From: Acephala macrosclerotiorum
Taxonomy: Eukaryota > Ascomycota > Leotiomycetes > Helotiales > Mollisiaceae
NCBI GenBank assembly: GCA_014904845.1
Contig: MU119793.1
Span: forward strand, 1-18,995
Length of the DNA stretch: 18,995 nt
Reading direction: 5' to 3'
The notes below the pieces were generated by a model, which was not told the origin of the DNA, did not search any database, and worked only from the letters and a program-made list of their open reading frames with translations. Shown one piece after another: positions 8,666-18,995 of this stretch (the first letter of the stretch is position 1; every line of letters begins with the position of its first letter). The position numbers were made by a program, and so were the translations under genes.

Positions 8666-9747
8666 AAAAAAATTATTCTCTTTTTTTCTATTTATAGTAA
8701 TTTTATTTTTTTATCGATTTTCTTTAGAATACTTTTACTTATTTTAATAAACTTTATTTACACTTTAAAAATTCTACTTTTCTCTTATTGTAATCGAAAC
8801 GATTTTATCATATAAAAAAACGAAATTATACTACTTTTTTCTTCTTCAAAAAATCTTAAAAAATTCTAATTTTTAAAATTTATAAAAAACATTTTTTAAT
8901 ATATTCAAACATTTTCAAACATATTTCGATACATTTAAATATATTTCGATTACATTTAATTGCATTTAAACTATACAAACATTTATTAATACAATATTTA
9001 CTATAATTTATAAAAAAACTTTTTTTAATTCTTTTTTTTTTTTCTTTAAAACTTTTCAATTACAACTTTTTAATTTTACGTTAATTCAAAAATTACAATT
9101 TTTTTTCAATATTATTTATTTCTTTTTTCATTTTTTTAAAGTTTTAATTTATATTACTTTATATACAAATAATTTTATTAATCGAATATACTTTATTTAT
9201 TTGAATACTTTATAACGATTTTCTTTAAAAATCTATATACGTTTTCTTTATAAAAACGATTTATAAATATTTACTTTTTTTTTTTTTTTTTTTTAAAATT
9301 TATTTAATACGTTTTATAAAAAATTAATATAAAACTATTTATTTAAAATTTTTAAAATTTTTTATTCGAGATTAATACTACAATATTTCAATTATATATA
9401 TCAATACGTTTTAAAAACTTTCTTCGTAAAAACAAATAAATCTCGCAATTTTCAATTATTTAAAACGTAAAAATATTTGTTTGCTTTTCTTGTGTAATTT
9501 TTTTACAAGTATAAAAACTTATAATTTTTTTCGATTTTATTAATAAATTTTTTTTTTTCAAATTTATACGTTTTTTATTTTTAAAATTCGATTAATTTAT
9601 TATATTACTTTTTTACGTGCAAATTTTATAATTTTAGTTTTTACTCTCGAAATTCTTACGATATTACTATTATATTTCAAAGAAATATTTTATTAAATTT
9701 CGAAAGTACGAATTTCGCGTACAAAAAACGAAACGAAAATAATTATA
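8666..9747. other. First part of the 3' segment of copy Y, T-rich, no gene recognised
   Basis: The strand composition changes near 8,650. Upstream the plus strand holds more G than C; from here it is T-rich with C exceeding G. It contains a 20-T homopolymer (9275-9294) and a short-period ACATTT/ATTTCGAT-like repetitive patch (about 8890-9000) that X1 lacks. A minus-strand frame is moderately open around 9300-9540, but I cannot support a protein. The part up to about 9457 is present in X1 too, so it belongs to the family and is not a private insertion. Confidence 0.5.
9275..9294. repeat. Homopolymer of 20 T
   Basis: This is an uninterrupted T run. The matching place in X1 (about 18812-18832) has T runs broken by A. 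It may be slippage, or the trace of a poly-A tail on the minus strand; the sequence does not decide. Confidence 0.7.
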
Positions 9748-10469
9748 ATGCGTTTATATAGATCGTGTAACGCGATTTCGATGATCTATAAAAGACTATT
9801 AATAGATTGCTATTTGAAAAGAAAACAATTGCAATTAGTAATATCAATAATAAACTTATAAAAACTAAAAACGTAATAAAAGAAATTTTAATTGAATAGA
9901 AAAAAAGAATTAAAAATAGTATTGTTTTAAATTTTTTTAAGAAAATCTTGAAATAGTATATAGTTTTAAATAAAAACTTTCTTTTTAAAATAAATAAAAT
10001 TAAAAAATCGCGTATTGTATTCTAGTAAATTCGATCTAGTTTAATTAAAACTTTTGATAATATATTTGAATATTACAATTAAAAAACTTTTTCTCGAATT
10101 TAAATATTTCGATAATTTATCGAAAGTTCTATTAATAGATTTTATAGTAAGTATGTATACTAAAAACTCGAACAAATATTTCGTATAAAACGTTTTATAT
10201 TTCGCGAAATTATTAGAATTATTAATATAGTTATTATTAAAAGAAATAAAATCTACAATACGCTATTTATAAGAATATTTTTTCGATTTATCGATTGTAA
10301 AAAGACGTTAATATACTTAAAAAATGCAAATAACGATTTAATAATTACAAATTTAAATAAAATAAATTTAAAAAAATTGCATTTTACTTTTTATTTTTAC
10401 GAATTTTTAATAATTAAAAAATATACTAAAAAACTTTTTTCGATTTTTATAAATAAATCTAAAAAATAA
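9748..10469 (+). pseudogene. Unassigned stop-poor plus-strand region in the 3' segment
   Basis: An ATG at 9748 opens 37 codons ending at 9861 (it begins MRLYRSCNAISM). In frame 3n+0 a coding-like frame then runs from about 9800 to 10469, ending with 101 codons without a stop (10164-10466, TAA at 10467). Such a run is unexpected by chance at this AT content. Predicted residues are Ile-, Lys-, Phe- and Asn-rich, as expected after RIP, and I recognise no domain; strings such as FIDCKKTLIYLKNANNDL are offered only for searching. The codon-aligned minus strand is also fairly open but has more stops. It may be an accessory gene carried by the element or a remnant of another inserted element. X1 does not reach this point, so I cannot test conservation. 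Confidence 0.35.
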
Positions 10470-12590
10470 TCGATTATTACTATTAATAATATAAATATTC
10501 GAAGCGTCAAATTTCAAAAAACTATTAATATTAATACTTTACTTCTCTAATCAACTCTATTAACTAGCAATAATAACAACGATAACAATAACAACAATAA
10601 CAATATTATTATTACTAGTTTTTTCGTATAAAATTTTTTACTTTCTCAAATCTTTTAAATCTCTCAAATTCTTTAATTTACTTTTCTCTCTACTTCGATT
10701 TCTACGCCAATCAAATCTAAAAAATCTACTGCTAATAATAAAAAATATTACAATATATTTACACTTATATCAAAAAAACACAAAATTATTATTATTTTAT
10801 CACAATCTAATACTACTTTATCTCGATCAACTTACGAATTTCGATCAAATAATATACGCTCAATAATTAATTGCGCGTACAATATAAACAATATCTAAAA
10901 ATCAAACGTTGCTTTTTTTAACACTTTAAACTTTATTAATCGCATTAAAATTCTAAATACTATTTACAATATTTACAAATATTTGTTTATTAAACAATTT
11001 TATCGAGTTTATTATATAATATTTTACGAGAATCTCGATTTGTACTTTAAAAACGATAAAAAACAAATTGAAATTATAAAAATACAATTATTTAAAATTT
11101 ATAAATTGTACATTAAAATTTTTTTTTCGATTTATTTAAATTTACTTTAATACTCGTTTTTAATTTATAAATATTTTTACTATTTTTCAATATAAACAAA
11201 AAACGCTAACAAAAAATCGATTTCAATTCTTATAAACTTTTATCGTTTTTATTTTTATTTCTTCAATTAAATCGTTTATTAATCTGAAAATTGCAATAAT
11301 TTTTACTTTATAAAATTTCTTTAAATAAACGAAAAAAAAAAAATATTCTATCGCTTTTTTTTAAAAAAATTAATATACTGAAATTCTACTACTAATAAAC
11401 TTTTTCTAGTAAATTTTTTTTTTTTGTACAATACGTACTTTTTTCTTATCGTTTAATTTTTATAAACGAATTTCAAATTATAATTATTATTTTATCGATT
11501 TTCTAAAAATTACTTTTTTTATTTTATTACTTTTTTTCAGTTTATTAAATTATATTAAAACAATAAAATTAATTAATTCTTTTACGAAAAAAAAATAAAT
11601 ATATTTTAAAATTTAAATTTATTATATATTATTTTTTTTTTTTTAATAAATTTCAAATAATTTATTCGCAGTTCAACGATTATAAAAAAACGATAAATTA
11701 ATTATTTCGATTTTCTAAAAAAACTACTTAAATAAATCTCTTTTCTAGTACTAAAAATCGAACTTTAATTAAAAATCTTTTAAAGTAAATTTAATCAAAT
11801 ATTGTAAAAAAAGAATCTCAAAAATTAAAATTACACGTCTATAAAATAAAGACTTTTATCGACCGAAAATACATCGAGAATTTTAAGAATTTTAACTTTC
11901 TTATTTCACTCTTTATAAGTTTAATACTTATTAGTACTAATAGAAAAATCATCGACAATACTATCTACGAAAAACTCAAAAAAATTCATAACAAATTTTG
12001 AACTCTTTTCAAAAATCGATTTCGAGAACTTTCTAACAACGAATCTTTTCTCGATAATATTCAACTTAAAAAAATCGACACAATTTTCAATATAATTTAT
12101 TACGCGAAACTCTTAAATCACTTTATCGTTCGATATAAAATTTTTCAATAATTAAACTACTAGAATTCGTCTAATAATAAACATTTGCATACTTATTAGT
12201 AAAAATAGACTATAACTCAAATCAAACTAATCTTAAAATATCTTGAAATAAAAAAAATAAAAAAATTTCTTAATAATAAATTTTTCTTTAAATGCGAAAC
12301 TAAAAAATTAATAATATTTATAGAAAATAATTAAAAATATCTAATTATTTCTAACGATAAATTTAAATTTGAAATTCGTTTATTTTTTTTCTTTCTATTA
12401 AATTTTTAAAAGAAAAAAAAAAAAACTACAAAGAAATTTAACGCTAATAGAAATATTGAAAAAATTGTTAAATTCTTAGAAAAAAACAATAATAATTTGA
12501 GAAATTTCGAGCTTTGAATTCTTTGTTTAAAGCGAATTTTTTCTCTTTTTCTAGTTCTTTTCTTCGATACTTAAAACGAGCTCGTTATAT
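10470..12590. other. Second part of the 3' segment of copy Y, C-over-G strand bias, no gene recognised
   Basis: About 2.1 kb precede the 3' LTR. The plus strand has clearly more C than G (for example 10621-10740 and 11820-12130). Both strands show stop-free runs of about 50 codons, such as plus near 12005-12150 and minus near 12420-12570, and neither strand is convincing. A trinucleotide-like AAC/AAT tract lies at 10569-10616. No RNA gene, terminal repeat or domain was found. The bias may be a G-to-A RIP tract, as seen in the adjacent 3' LTR, or an antisense gene. Confidence 0.45.
10569..10616. repeat. AAC/AAT trinucleotide microsatellite
   Basis: Imperfect AAT, AAC and GAT-type triplets follow each other (CAATAATAACAACGATAAC and so on). 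The C bases kept in CAA contexts show that C-to-T change was weak here. Confidence 0.6.
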
Positions 12591-12601
12591 AAAAAAACGA
12601 T
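12591..12601 (+). other. Candidate polypurine tract before the 3' LTR
   Basis: Seven A and then CGAT lie directly before the 3' LTR start. Plus-strand DNA synthesis in LTR elements starts from an A/G-rich tract at this place. G-to-A change would have turned an AG-rich tract into A only. The assignment rests on position. Confidence 0.3.
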
Positions 12602-12855
12602 TATAATAAAACTATATACTCTCTTTTCAAAATCTTTGTAAATAGCTAGTTTCGAAGATAGTACTAATCACGTATTTTTTAGTACATAAAAAGTTTTCGC
12701 TTACTATAAACTAATCAATAATCTTTTCTATTTTTACTTTAATTGATTAATTGATTTACGAATTACGAATTACTTCGAATAAATCTAGTCTATTGATTAA
12801 AACGAATTAATCTACGGTTAGACTTTTTTGTTTTGTGTTTTATTGCTTTTCTACA
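12602..12855 (+). repeat. 3' LTR of copy Y
   Basis: This is the 254-bp partner of the 5' LTR. It starts TATAATAAAAC, where the 5' copy has TGTAGTGGAAC, showing four G-to-A changes in eight bases, and ends CTTTTCTACA with the intact inverted terminus. Right after it the interrupted X1 sequence resumes. In this copy G is lost (13 sites with A here and G in the 5' LTR) and C is retained, the reverse of the 5' LTR. Confidence 0.93.
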
Positions 12856-12859
12856 ATAT
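12856..12859. repeat. Right target-site duplication (ATAT)
   Basis: This is the second copy of the ATAT duplication. It follows CTACA of the 3' LTR and is joined to sequence that matches Y from 3014 onward, base for base apart from transitions. Confidence 0.8.
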
Positions 12860-15290
12860 ATTATTAATCGTTCAAAAAAATACAATAAAAATTAATATTA
12901 TATATAACGATTAATAAAACGAACAATATTATTTCGAGTATTTCAAATAAATAAAAAATAAAGAAATCGATTTTTTTATTAATTATTTTTTCGTGAATTA
13001 TTATTTATTTATAAATAAATTAATTAATCGTAAATATTATTATTGAAAAAACGATTAATAATATTATAATTTTTAGAATTGTAATCGATTTTCGCGATTA
13101 TTTATATTTAAAAATAATCGATATTAATATAATCAAATTATAAAACAAATAATTAAAAAAGATTTTAATTACAATTTTAATAAACGTTTTAAAAATATAT
13201 AAAAAATTTAAAAATTTGTTTAATTTATTATTTAAAAAAAAAGTAAAATTAATATTAATAAATTTTTTTTAAAAAAATCGAATTAATCGTTATATATTTT
13301 CAATAATAATAATATTAATATTTAAAGTTTTAATAAAGTGATTATTAATAAATTCTATGAAAAATTATCGATAAATATAATAACGATAAATATAATAATA
13401 ACGAATAAATCAAAAAACAAAATTCAAAGTATATAAGAAAATTTTCAATAAAAAACGAAAATAAAAAAAAATTATTTAAAAATCGAATCGCAATAATAAA
13501 TTTTATAAAATACTTAAAACGAAAAACGAAAAAAAATAAACGTAAATTAATCGAAAAATAAAATTTTAAAACAATAATTCGATATTAAAAATAATAATTT
13601 TACTAATAAAATTTTATCGTAAATTTTTTTTAAAAATATAGTATTATTTTCAAAAAAAATAAAAAAAATAAAAAAAATAATTAATACTTTGAAAATATCG
13701 AATTTTATTATAATAATTATTAATTAATAATAAAAAAACAACGTTTATTATTTGATTTTAATAAATATTAAAATCGTTATAATAAGAGAAATATTAAAAT
13801 TTATTGATTTTATAAAATAATTTTTTTAAAGTTTTTATAAAATATTTAAAAAAACGAATTAATTTGTTTTTATTATTAAGAATTTTGTAATACTCGAAAT
13901 TAATTTTATAGAAATCGATTTTTTATTATTGATTAAAAAAATATATATTATTATTATTTTTAAATTATATTTTAATTTATTTAAATAAATTAATTCGAGT
14001 AAAAAATATAAAATATTAAATATTAAAACGAAGTATTGTATTATTTTTACGTATATAATTCGAAATCTCGATAACGTTATTACAAATATTAAAAACTTTT
14101 AATTGTTTATTATTATTAAATAGAATTTTAAATTCATCGAAATAATAATTATAAAAATAGAAATTAAATATAAAATCGAATATAAAATTTATTTTTTTTT
14201 ATAAATAATATTAATTTTTTTTTTAAAAATAATTATTTATTATTGTAACAAAAATACAAATTAAATACAAAAATAATAATTCGTAAAATAATATATTTCG
14301 AGATTTTAAAAATTTTAATTTTATTTATACGATTATAATTATTTTTTTTGAAAATTTATTTGTATTAAATTATTAAAAATCGCTATATTTGTATATATTT
14401 TCAAATTAAAAAAATATTAAAAAAAAATATATAATACGATAAATTAAATATTAATATTATTAAAAAACAATATAATATTAAAATTCGTAAATAGTTTTTA
14501 TATTTTAATAAAAAAAAATTTTTTTTTTTTTTTTATGAAATATTTTTAATATTATTTTATATAGAATAAATAAAATTAAAATAAGTATTATCAATTCAAA
14601 AAAAAAAATACAAATAAAATAATATAAAAAATAAAATTATTTTTTTTCGATTTTTTATAAAACGTTTTTTTCTTTTAATAAAAAAAAAGTAAATAAAATT
14701 TTAAGTAAAAATTTTTTTAATAAAAAAATAAAAAAGTATTTTTTTATAATAATAATATTATTTTTAAATATAAACATTAAAAGAAAATATTTTAAAAACA
14801 ATATAAAATATTAATTATTTTATTTTATTGAAAAAAAATAAAATTAAAAATTTTTCGAATATAAAAACAAAAAAAAAACTCGAATAAAAAAAATAATTTT
14901 ATCGTTAAATAATTTCAATTTGAATTTATTTAATATAAATATTAATACAATATATAAATTTAAATTTAAAAAAGTACAACTCGTTAATTTAATTAATAAA
15001 ATTAAAAAAAGATTTTCAAAAACGAAAAAATTAATTCGAACGATTTAAAACTGGAAAAATATTTTAAAAATACATTAAAAAATATACGAAATATTTATTA
15101 TCGCGAATCGTTTTAATATCAAAAAAAATTACAATTTATTTTTAAACGATTAATATTTTTATTTATTAAAAATTAATTATAATAATTTAAAAAAAATATA
15201 TTTAATAAAATAATATTTAATTATAAAAAAATAATAGTATTTAATTAAAAAAAAGTTTTTAAAATCTATAAAAATATTAATTCGTTTATT
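12856..15290 (+). pseudogene. Gag-pol junction and pol 5' region of copy X1, heavily degraded
   Basis: This is the counterpart of Y 3010 to about 5445. It aligns closely, but nearly every frame is closed. Where Y keeps G or C, X1 mostly has A or T, although X1 sometimes keeps the C or G. One example is the GAT codon at 13099-13101 (read I-D-F), where Y has AAT. No function remains. It is useful as an independent witness for the parent sequence of the region that I could not assign in Y. Confidence 0.7.
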
Positions 15291-16732
15291 CGTATTAAAA
15301 CAATTTAATATATAGTATAATAAATGTTTTTTTTTATTATTTTAAGATTTTGTTTTCGATTATAATAAAAATATTTTAAAAATAATTCAATTGTAAAATA
15401 TTTAAAAAAAACGATAATTTTTATTGAAATTTTTAATTTTTAATTGCAAAAAAAATTATTAAAATTTATCGATTAATTAATACGATTATAAAAATAAATT
15501 TTATTATTTTAAAAAATATTAATATATTTTTTTTTATAAATAAATTTTTTAAAAAATTTATCGAATATTTTTACGTTTTTTTAATACATTTTTTTTTAAA
15601 TACAATTAATTTATATTAAACGTTTAAAATAAAAATATAACAATTTTTATAATTTTTATAAAATTTCTATAAATAATAATATTATTTTAAAAAACAATTA
15701 ATTTTATAATTCAATTTATTCGAATTATTATAATAATTTTAAAAAATGTATTTTTTAAAATTATAATACTATTTTTAAATAATATAAAAATTAAAAAACT
15801 TTATACGAATTATAATAATAAATTAATATTTTTAAAGATTCGTTAATTCGTTTTCGAATATATTTAGAATTTAAATAAAATATTAAATCGAATTAAAAAA
15901 ATTTAAATTTATATAAAATTAAAATTATAATTTTATTAAAATAAAATAATTATTATTAATTTTATTTACAATTTTAAAAAACGTTTTTTTGAAAATATAA
16001 AAATTATTAAAATTTTAAAATAAATTAAATATAATAATATTTTTAAAATTAAAGTTTTTATTAAAATTTATATTTATTATAAAATATAAATTTAATATTT
16101 TAATATTATTATTGAATTATTATATCGATTAATTAAAAAAAACGAATTTTTCTAATAAAAAATAAATAAAAAATTATTATAATATTTCTATAAAATAAAT
16201 TTATTTTAAATATTGATATTAATTAATAAAAATATAAAAAAATACTTAATTAATATAATAATAAAAAATAAAAACAAATAATTGAATAGAAATTAAAAGT
16301 TTAAAATATTATTAAATAAAATTATAATATAATAATAAAAAATATTGAAAACTTTTAAAAAAATTTTACAAATTATAGTTTTGATTATATAATATTTATT
16401 TTATTTTTAAAACGAATATTAATACGCTTATCGTTTAATTAAATCGAATAATAATAAATTTTTTTAGTATTTTAATTATTTATTAATTTATTTAAATACA
16501 ATTATTCGATTTTAAAATCAAATATATTAAAAAAAATATTTATATTATTATAAACGAATTATTCAAAAAACTGCGAATAAAAAACGATAATTTAAAAAAA
16601 AAAAAAATATTAATAAATTTATTATAATCGAATTTAATTATATTAAAATAATTTTAATTTTGATTAAAAACGCAAAATTAATTGAAAATTTGAAAATAAA
16701 TTATTTGTAATTAAAAACAAACACGTAAAATA
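15291..16732 (+). pseudogene. pol: Reverse transcriptase and RNase H of copy X1, heavily degraded
   Basis: This is the counterpart of Y 5455-6952. The active-site box here reads L-F-L-N-N (codons ending at 15783), so both Asp residues are Asn, against one in Y. Sixty bases of the RNase H region present in Y (6359-6418) are missing at about 16201, a deletion that keeps the frame. Many stops are present. The RT assignment comes from alignment with Y. Confidence 0.75.
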
Positions 16733-16905
16733 AAAAAATTTATTTGAATTATTAAATTAAATTTAAAAAAAAAAATTTAAATTTAATATTTTTAATTTTT
16801 AATTTTTAATATTAATTATATTTTTCGCGTATATTATATTAATCGCTTTTTTTAAAATCAATAAATTATTAAACAATAATAATAATAAAAAAAATTTTTT
16901 TAATA
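16733..16905 (+). other. RNase H-integrase linker of copy X1
   Basis: The AAT repeat here is shorter than in Y and is followed by A and T homopolymers in a different arrangement. No frame is open. It marks the same slippage-prone linker as in Y. Confidence 0.5.
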
Positions 16906-18155
16906 ATAATTATTTGAATTATTTTTAAAATATTATTTAGTATTTAATAATTTTAAAACGATTAAAATAATTTTCAAAAATAAAATTTTAGAAATTAATT
17001 CGAAAATTTATCGATTATAATATTCGAAATAAAATACTATAAAAAAATATTATCAAATTCTATTTATTTCGATTTATTTTAAACGATTTAAAACAATATA
17101 TAATAATTATAATTGAATTATATAATAAATTCGAATATACTAAAAAAAAAAAAATTTATTATCGAATAATTAATTAATATTATTAAAAAAAATACTATAA
17201 AAACGTTCGAAATTTTATAGTAAATTATAATAATTATCAATATAAAAATCAAAAAAAATACGAAAATTTTTTTATATTTTTAAAAAATAATTTTATTATT
17301 TTATTATATTAAAATAAATATAATTTAATTATAATATAAAATGATTTTTTCGATTAAATTAAAATTAAATTAATAAAAAATTCAATTTTAAAAAAATTAT
17401 TAAATTTATTTATAATAATATTATTTATAAATATAGTATTTTCAATTATATAAAATTAAATAAAAAACTCGAATTCAAAAAAATCGTTATCAAAAAATTA
17501 AATAAACTCGAAATTAAACGAATTATTATTTTTGTATATAATTTGAAAATAAACGAAATAATTAAACGAAAATATTAATTTATTATTATCGTATTAATTG
17601 TTTTAATAAAAAAAAATAAAAAAAATTGATTAAAATACTTATTAATTGTTTTTTTTGCGAATCGAATAATTATTTATAAATTAATTAAATATACGTTATT
17701 TTATATAATTTATAATAAAAAAATTGTTTTATTTATTAAAATTCGATTTTTTATTTAAAAAACTTTCGATTAAAACGAAATATATAATCGAATAAATTTT
17801 TTTAAATTAAAAATCAAATAAATTAAAATACGAAATAAAAATATAAAAAAATCGAAATTAAAAAAAAAATATAATTATAAATAAAATTAAATATATTTCG
17901 ATATTTATTACTAAATACGAAAAAAATTAATTCGAGAAAAAAATTTCGTTTTAATATATAATATTAAATTTATTAATCAAAATATATTTAAAAATAATTA
18001 ATTATTATACAAATAATTAAATTTATATCGAATTTATTAAATAAATTAATTAAAAAAAATTATTTATTTGAAAAAATAAACGAAATAATAATTCGAAAAT
18101 TATATATTAAAAATCGTTTAAAAAAATTCATTAAAAAAAATAAATATTAAAATTT
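16906..18155 (+). pseudogene. pol: Integrase of copy X1, heavily degraded
   Basis: This is the counterpart of Y 7127-8413. The Tyr-Tyr-Trp string of the zinc-binding region now reads Tyr-Tyr-stop (stop at 17184-17186, Trp codon TGG to TAA). The first catalytic Asp is Asn, as in Y. Short strings of the C-terminal part are still visible near 17960-18150, where the alignment with Y is nearly gap-free. Confidence 0.75.
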
Positions 18156-18995
18156 TTTAAATAATAATAAAAATAAAAATATTATTAAATTTATTGATTT
18201 TAATAATAATAAAAATACAAATACAAAAAAAAAAACAATTAAAAAATTTCGTAATAAACAAAATATTTAAAAAATTGAAAAAAAAAATTAAAATTGTAAT
18301 TCGTATTTTTAAATTTAATAAAATCGAAAAAAACAAATATATACGATTTTTTAAAAATTAAATAAATAAAAAAAACTTATTAAATTTCAAAATAATAACG
18401 ATTTTTTAATTGAAAATTTTTTTTTTATTTTTTTTTTATTTATAACGATTTTTTTTTATCGATTTTTTTTAAAATATTTTTATTTATTTGAATAAATTCT
18501 ATTTACATTTTAAACGTTTTTTTTTTTATTATAATCGAAATAATTTTATTATATAAAATAATCAAATTATATTATTATTTTTTTTTTTTAAAAATTTTTA
18601 ATTACAATTTTTCAATTTTATATTAATTTAAAAATTATAATTTCTTTTTAATATTATTTATTTCTTTTTTTATTTTTTTAAATTTTAATTTGTATTACTT
18701 TATATATAAATAATTTTATTAATCGAATATATTTTATTTATTTAAATATTTTACGATAATTTTTTTTAAAAAATTTTATATATTTTTTTTATAAAAACGA
18801 TTTATAAATATTTATTTTATTTTATTTTTTTTTTAAATTTATTTAATACGTTTTATAAAAAATTAATATAAAATTATTTATTTAAAATTTTTAAAATTTT
18901 TTATTCGAAATTAATATTATAATATTTCAATTATATATATTAATATACTTAAAAAACTTTTTTCGTAAAAATAAACAAATTTTACAATTTTTTAT
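18156..18995. other. Start of the 3' segment of copy X1
   Basis: It aligns with Y about 8414-9457 but lacks about 200 bases (Y about 8850-9050). No gene is visible. Its presence shows that at least the first 800 bp of the long 3' segment existed in the family before Y inserted. Confidence 0.6.

Larger units (their letters stand above)
757..12855 (+). mobile_element. Complete Ty3/gypsy-type LTR retrotransposon (copy Y), RIP-inactivated
   Basis: This element is bounded by two 254-bp LTRs that align end to end without gaps, and by a 4-bp ATAT target duplication (753-756 and 12856-12859). Internally it carries, in order on the plus strand, a gag remnant, an unassigned linker, reverse transcriptase, RNase H and integrase, the gene order of Ty3/gypsy. 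At about 12.1 kb it is long for LTRs this short, because roughly 3.9 kb lies between the pol gene and the 3' LTR. All reading frames are broken by stops and the polymerase and integrase active sites are mutated. It sits inside a second, older copy of the same family, whose sequence resumes on the other side without loss. The family resembles fungal elements; I cannot give it a published name. Confidence 0.9.
12856..18995 (+). mobile_element. Right part of the older host copy (X1), end of gag through pol and start of 3' segment
   Basis: Sequence here continues the copy interrupted at 756 and aligns with Y from 3010 to about 9457, starting with a constant offset of about 9846. It is more AT-rich than Y and essentially no long frame is open. 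Relative to Y it lacks 60 bp in the RNase H region (Y 6359-6418) and about 200 bp of the 3' segment (roughly Y 8850-9050). The window ends inside the element; by comparison with Y about 3.4 kb more, including its 3' LTR, should lie to the right. Confidence 0.85.

Noticed and set aside
9275..9294. Poly-A tail of a non-LTR retroelement on the minus strand
   Set aside because: Only the homopolymer supports it. No reverse transcriptase or endonuclease motif was seen on the minus strand upstream, and X1 shares the flanking sequence on both sides.
2235..9457. A separate repeat element inserted inside Y
   Set aside because: This was my first reading of the internal copy of the flanking sequence. 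The gag frame runs without a break through 2235, and pol follows in order, so the region is Y's own interior; the flanks are the other copy.
10470..12600. An antisense gene before the 3' LTR
   Set aside because: C excess and moderately open minus-strand frames suggested it, but the adjacent 3' LTR shows the same bias from G-to-A mutation alone. Stop density on the minus strand is not clearly better than on the plus strand, and no domain is recognisable.
1..18995. Mitochondrial, centromeric or bacterial AT-rich DNA
   Set aside because: LTRs with target duplication, Ty3/gypsy pol and transition-only divergence between copies explain the composition. No mitochondrial genes, tRNAs, ribosome binding sites or operon structure were seen.
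1..18995. CRISPR arrays, tRNA or rRNA genes, riboswitches, bacterial terminators
   Set aside because: No regularly spaced repeats, cloverleaf-like sequences or GC-rich hairpins followed by T runs were seen. The T runs present are plain AT-rich homopolymers.

Overview
The window is one block of very AT-rich, repeat-derived DNA with no intact host gene. It carries the signature of repeat-induced point mutation (RIP): differences between repeat copies are C-to-T or G-to-A, in-frame stops sit where Gln or Trp codons are expected, and remaining C is mostly in CG. With pol segments that resemble fungal Ty3/gypsy elements, this points to a filamentous ascomycete (Pezizomycotina) and an AT-rich, gene-poor compartment. 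I cannot name the species.

The layout is a self-nested retrotransposon. A complete element (here Y, 757-12855, about 12.1 kb) has two 254-bp LTRs (757-1010 and 12602-12855) with TGTAG...CTACA ends and a 4-bp ATAT target duplication. It is inserted, in the same orientation, into an older copy of its own family (X1). X1 flanks it on both sides (1-756 and 12856-18995) and runs off both ends of the window. Window positions 1-756 match Y about 2235-3013, and 12856-18995 match Y 3010 to about 9457.

Within Y the order is: 5' LTR, leader, degraded gag (about 1508-2690), an unassigned stretch with stop-poor tracts (3160-4845) where a protease should lie, reverse transcriptase and RNase H (about 5455-6952), integrase (about 7127-8413) with a possible C-terminal tail, then an unusually long 3' segment of about 3.9 kb with no recognised domain, and the 3' LTR. 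The order RT-RNase H-IN places the element in Ty3/gypsy. RT, RNase H and integrase have all lost catalytic acidic residues by G-to-A change, so neither copy can be autonomous now. X1 is more strongly mutated and has additional deletions.

The points most worth following are the self-nesting, the strand-asymmetric RIP visible in the LTR pair, the sparing of CG, the large 3' segment, and stop-free plus-strand tracts of 79, 103 and 101 codons that survive in this background and that I cannot assign.
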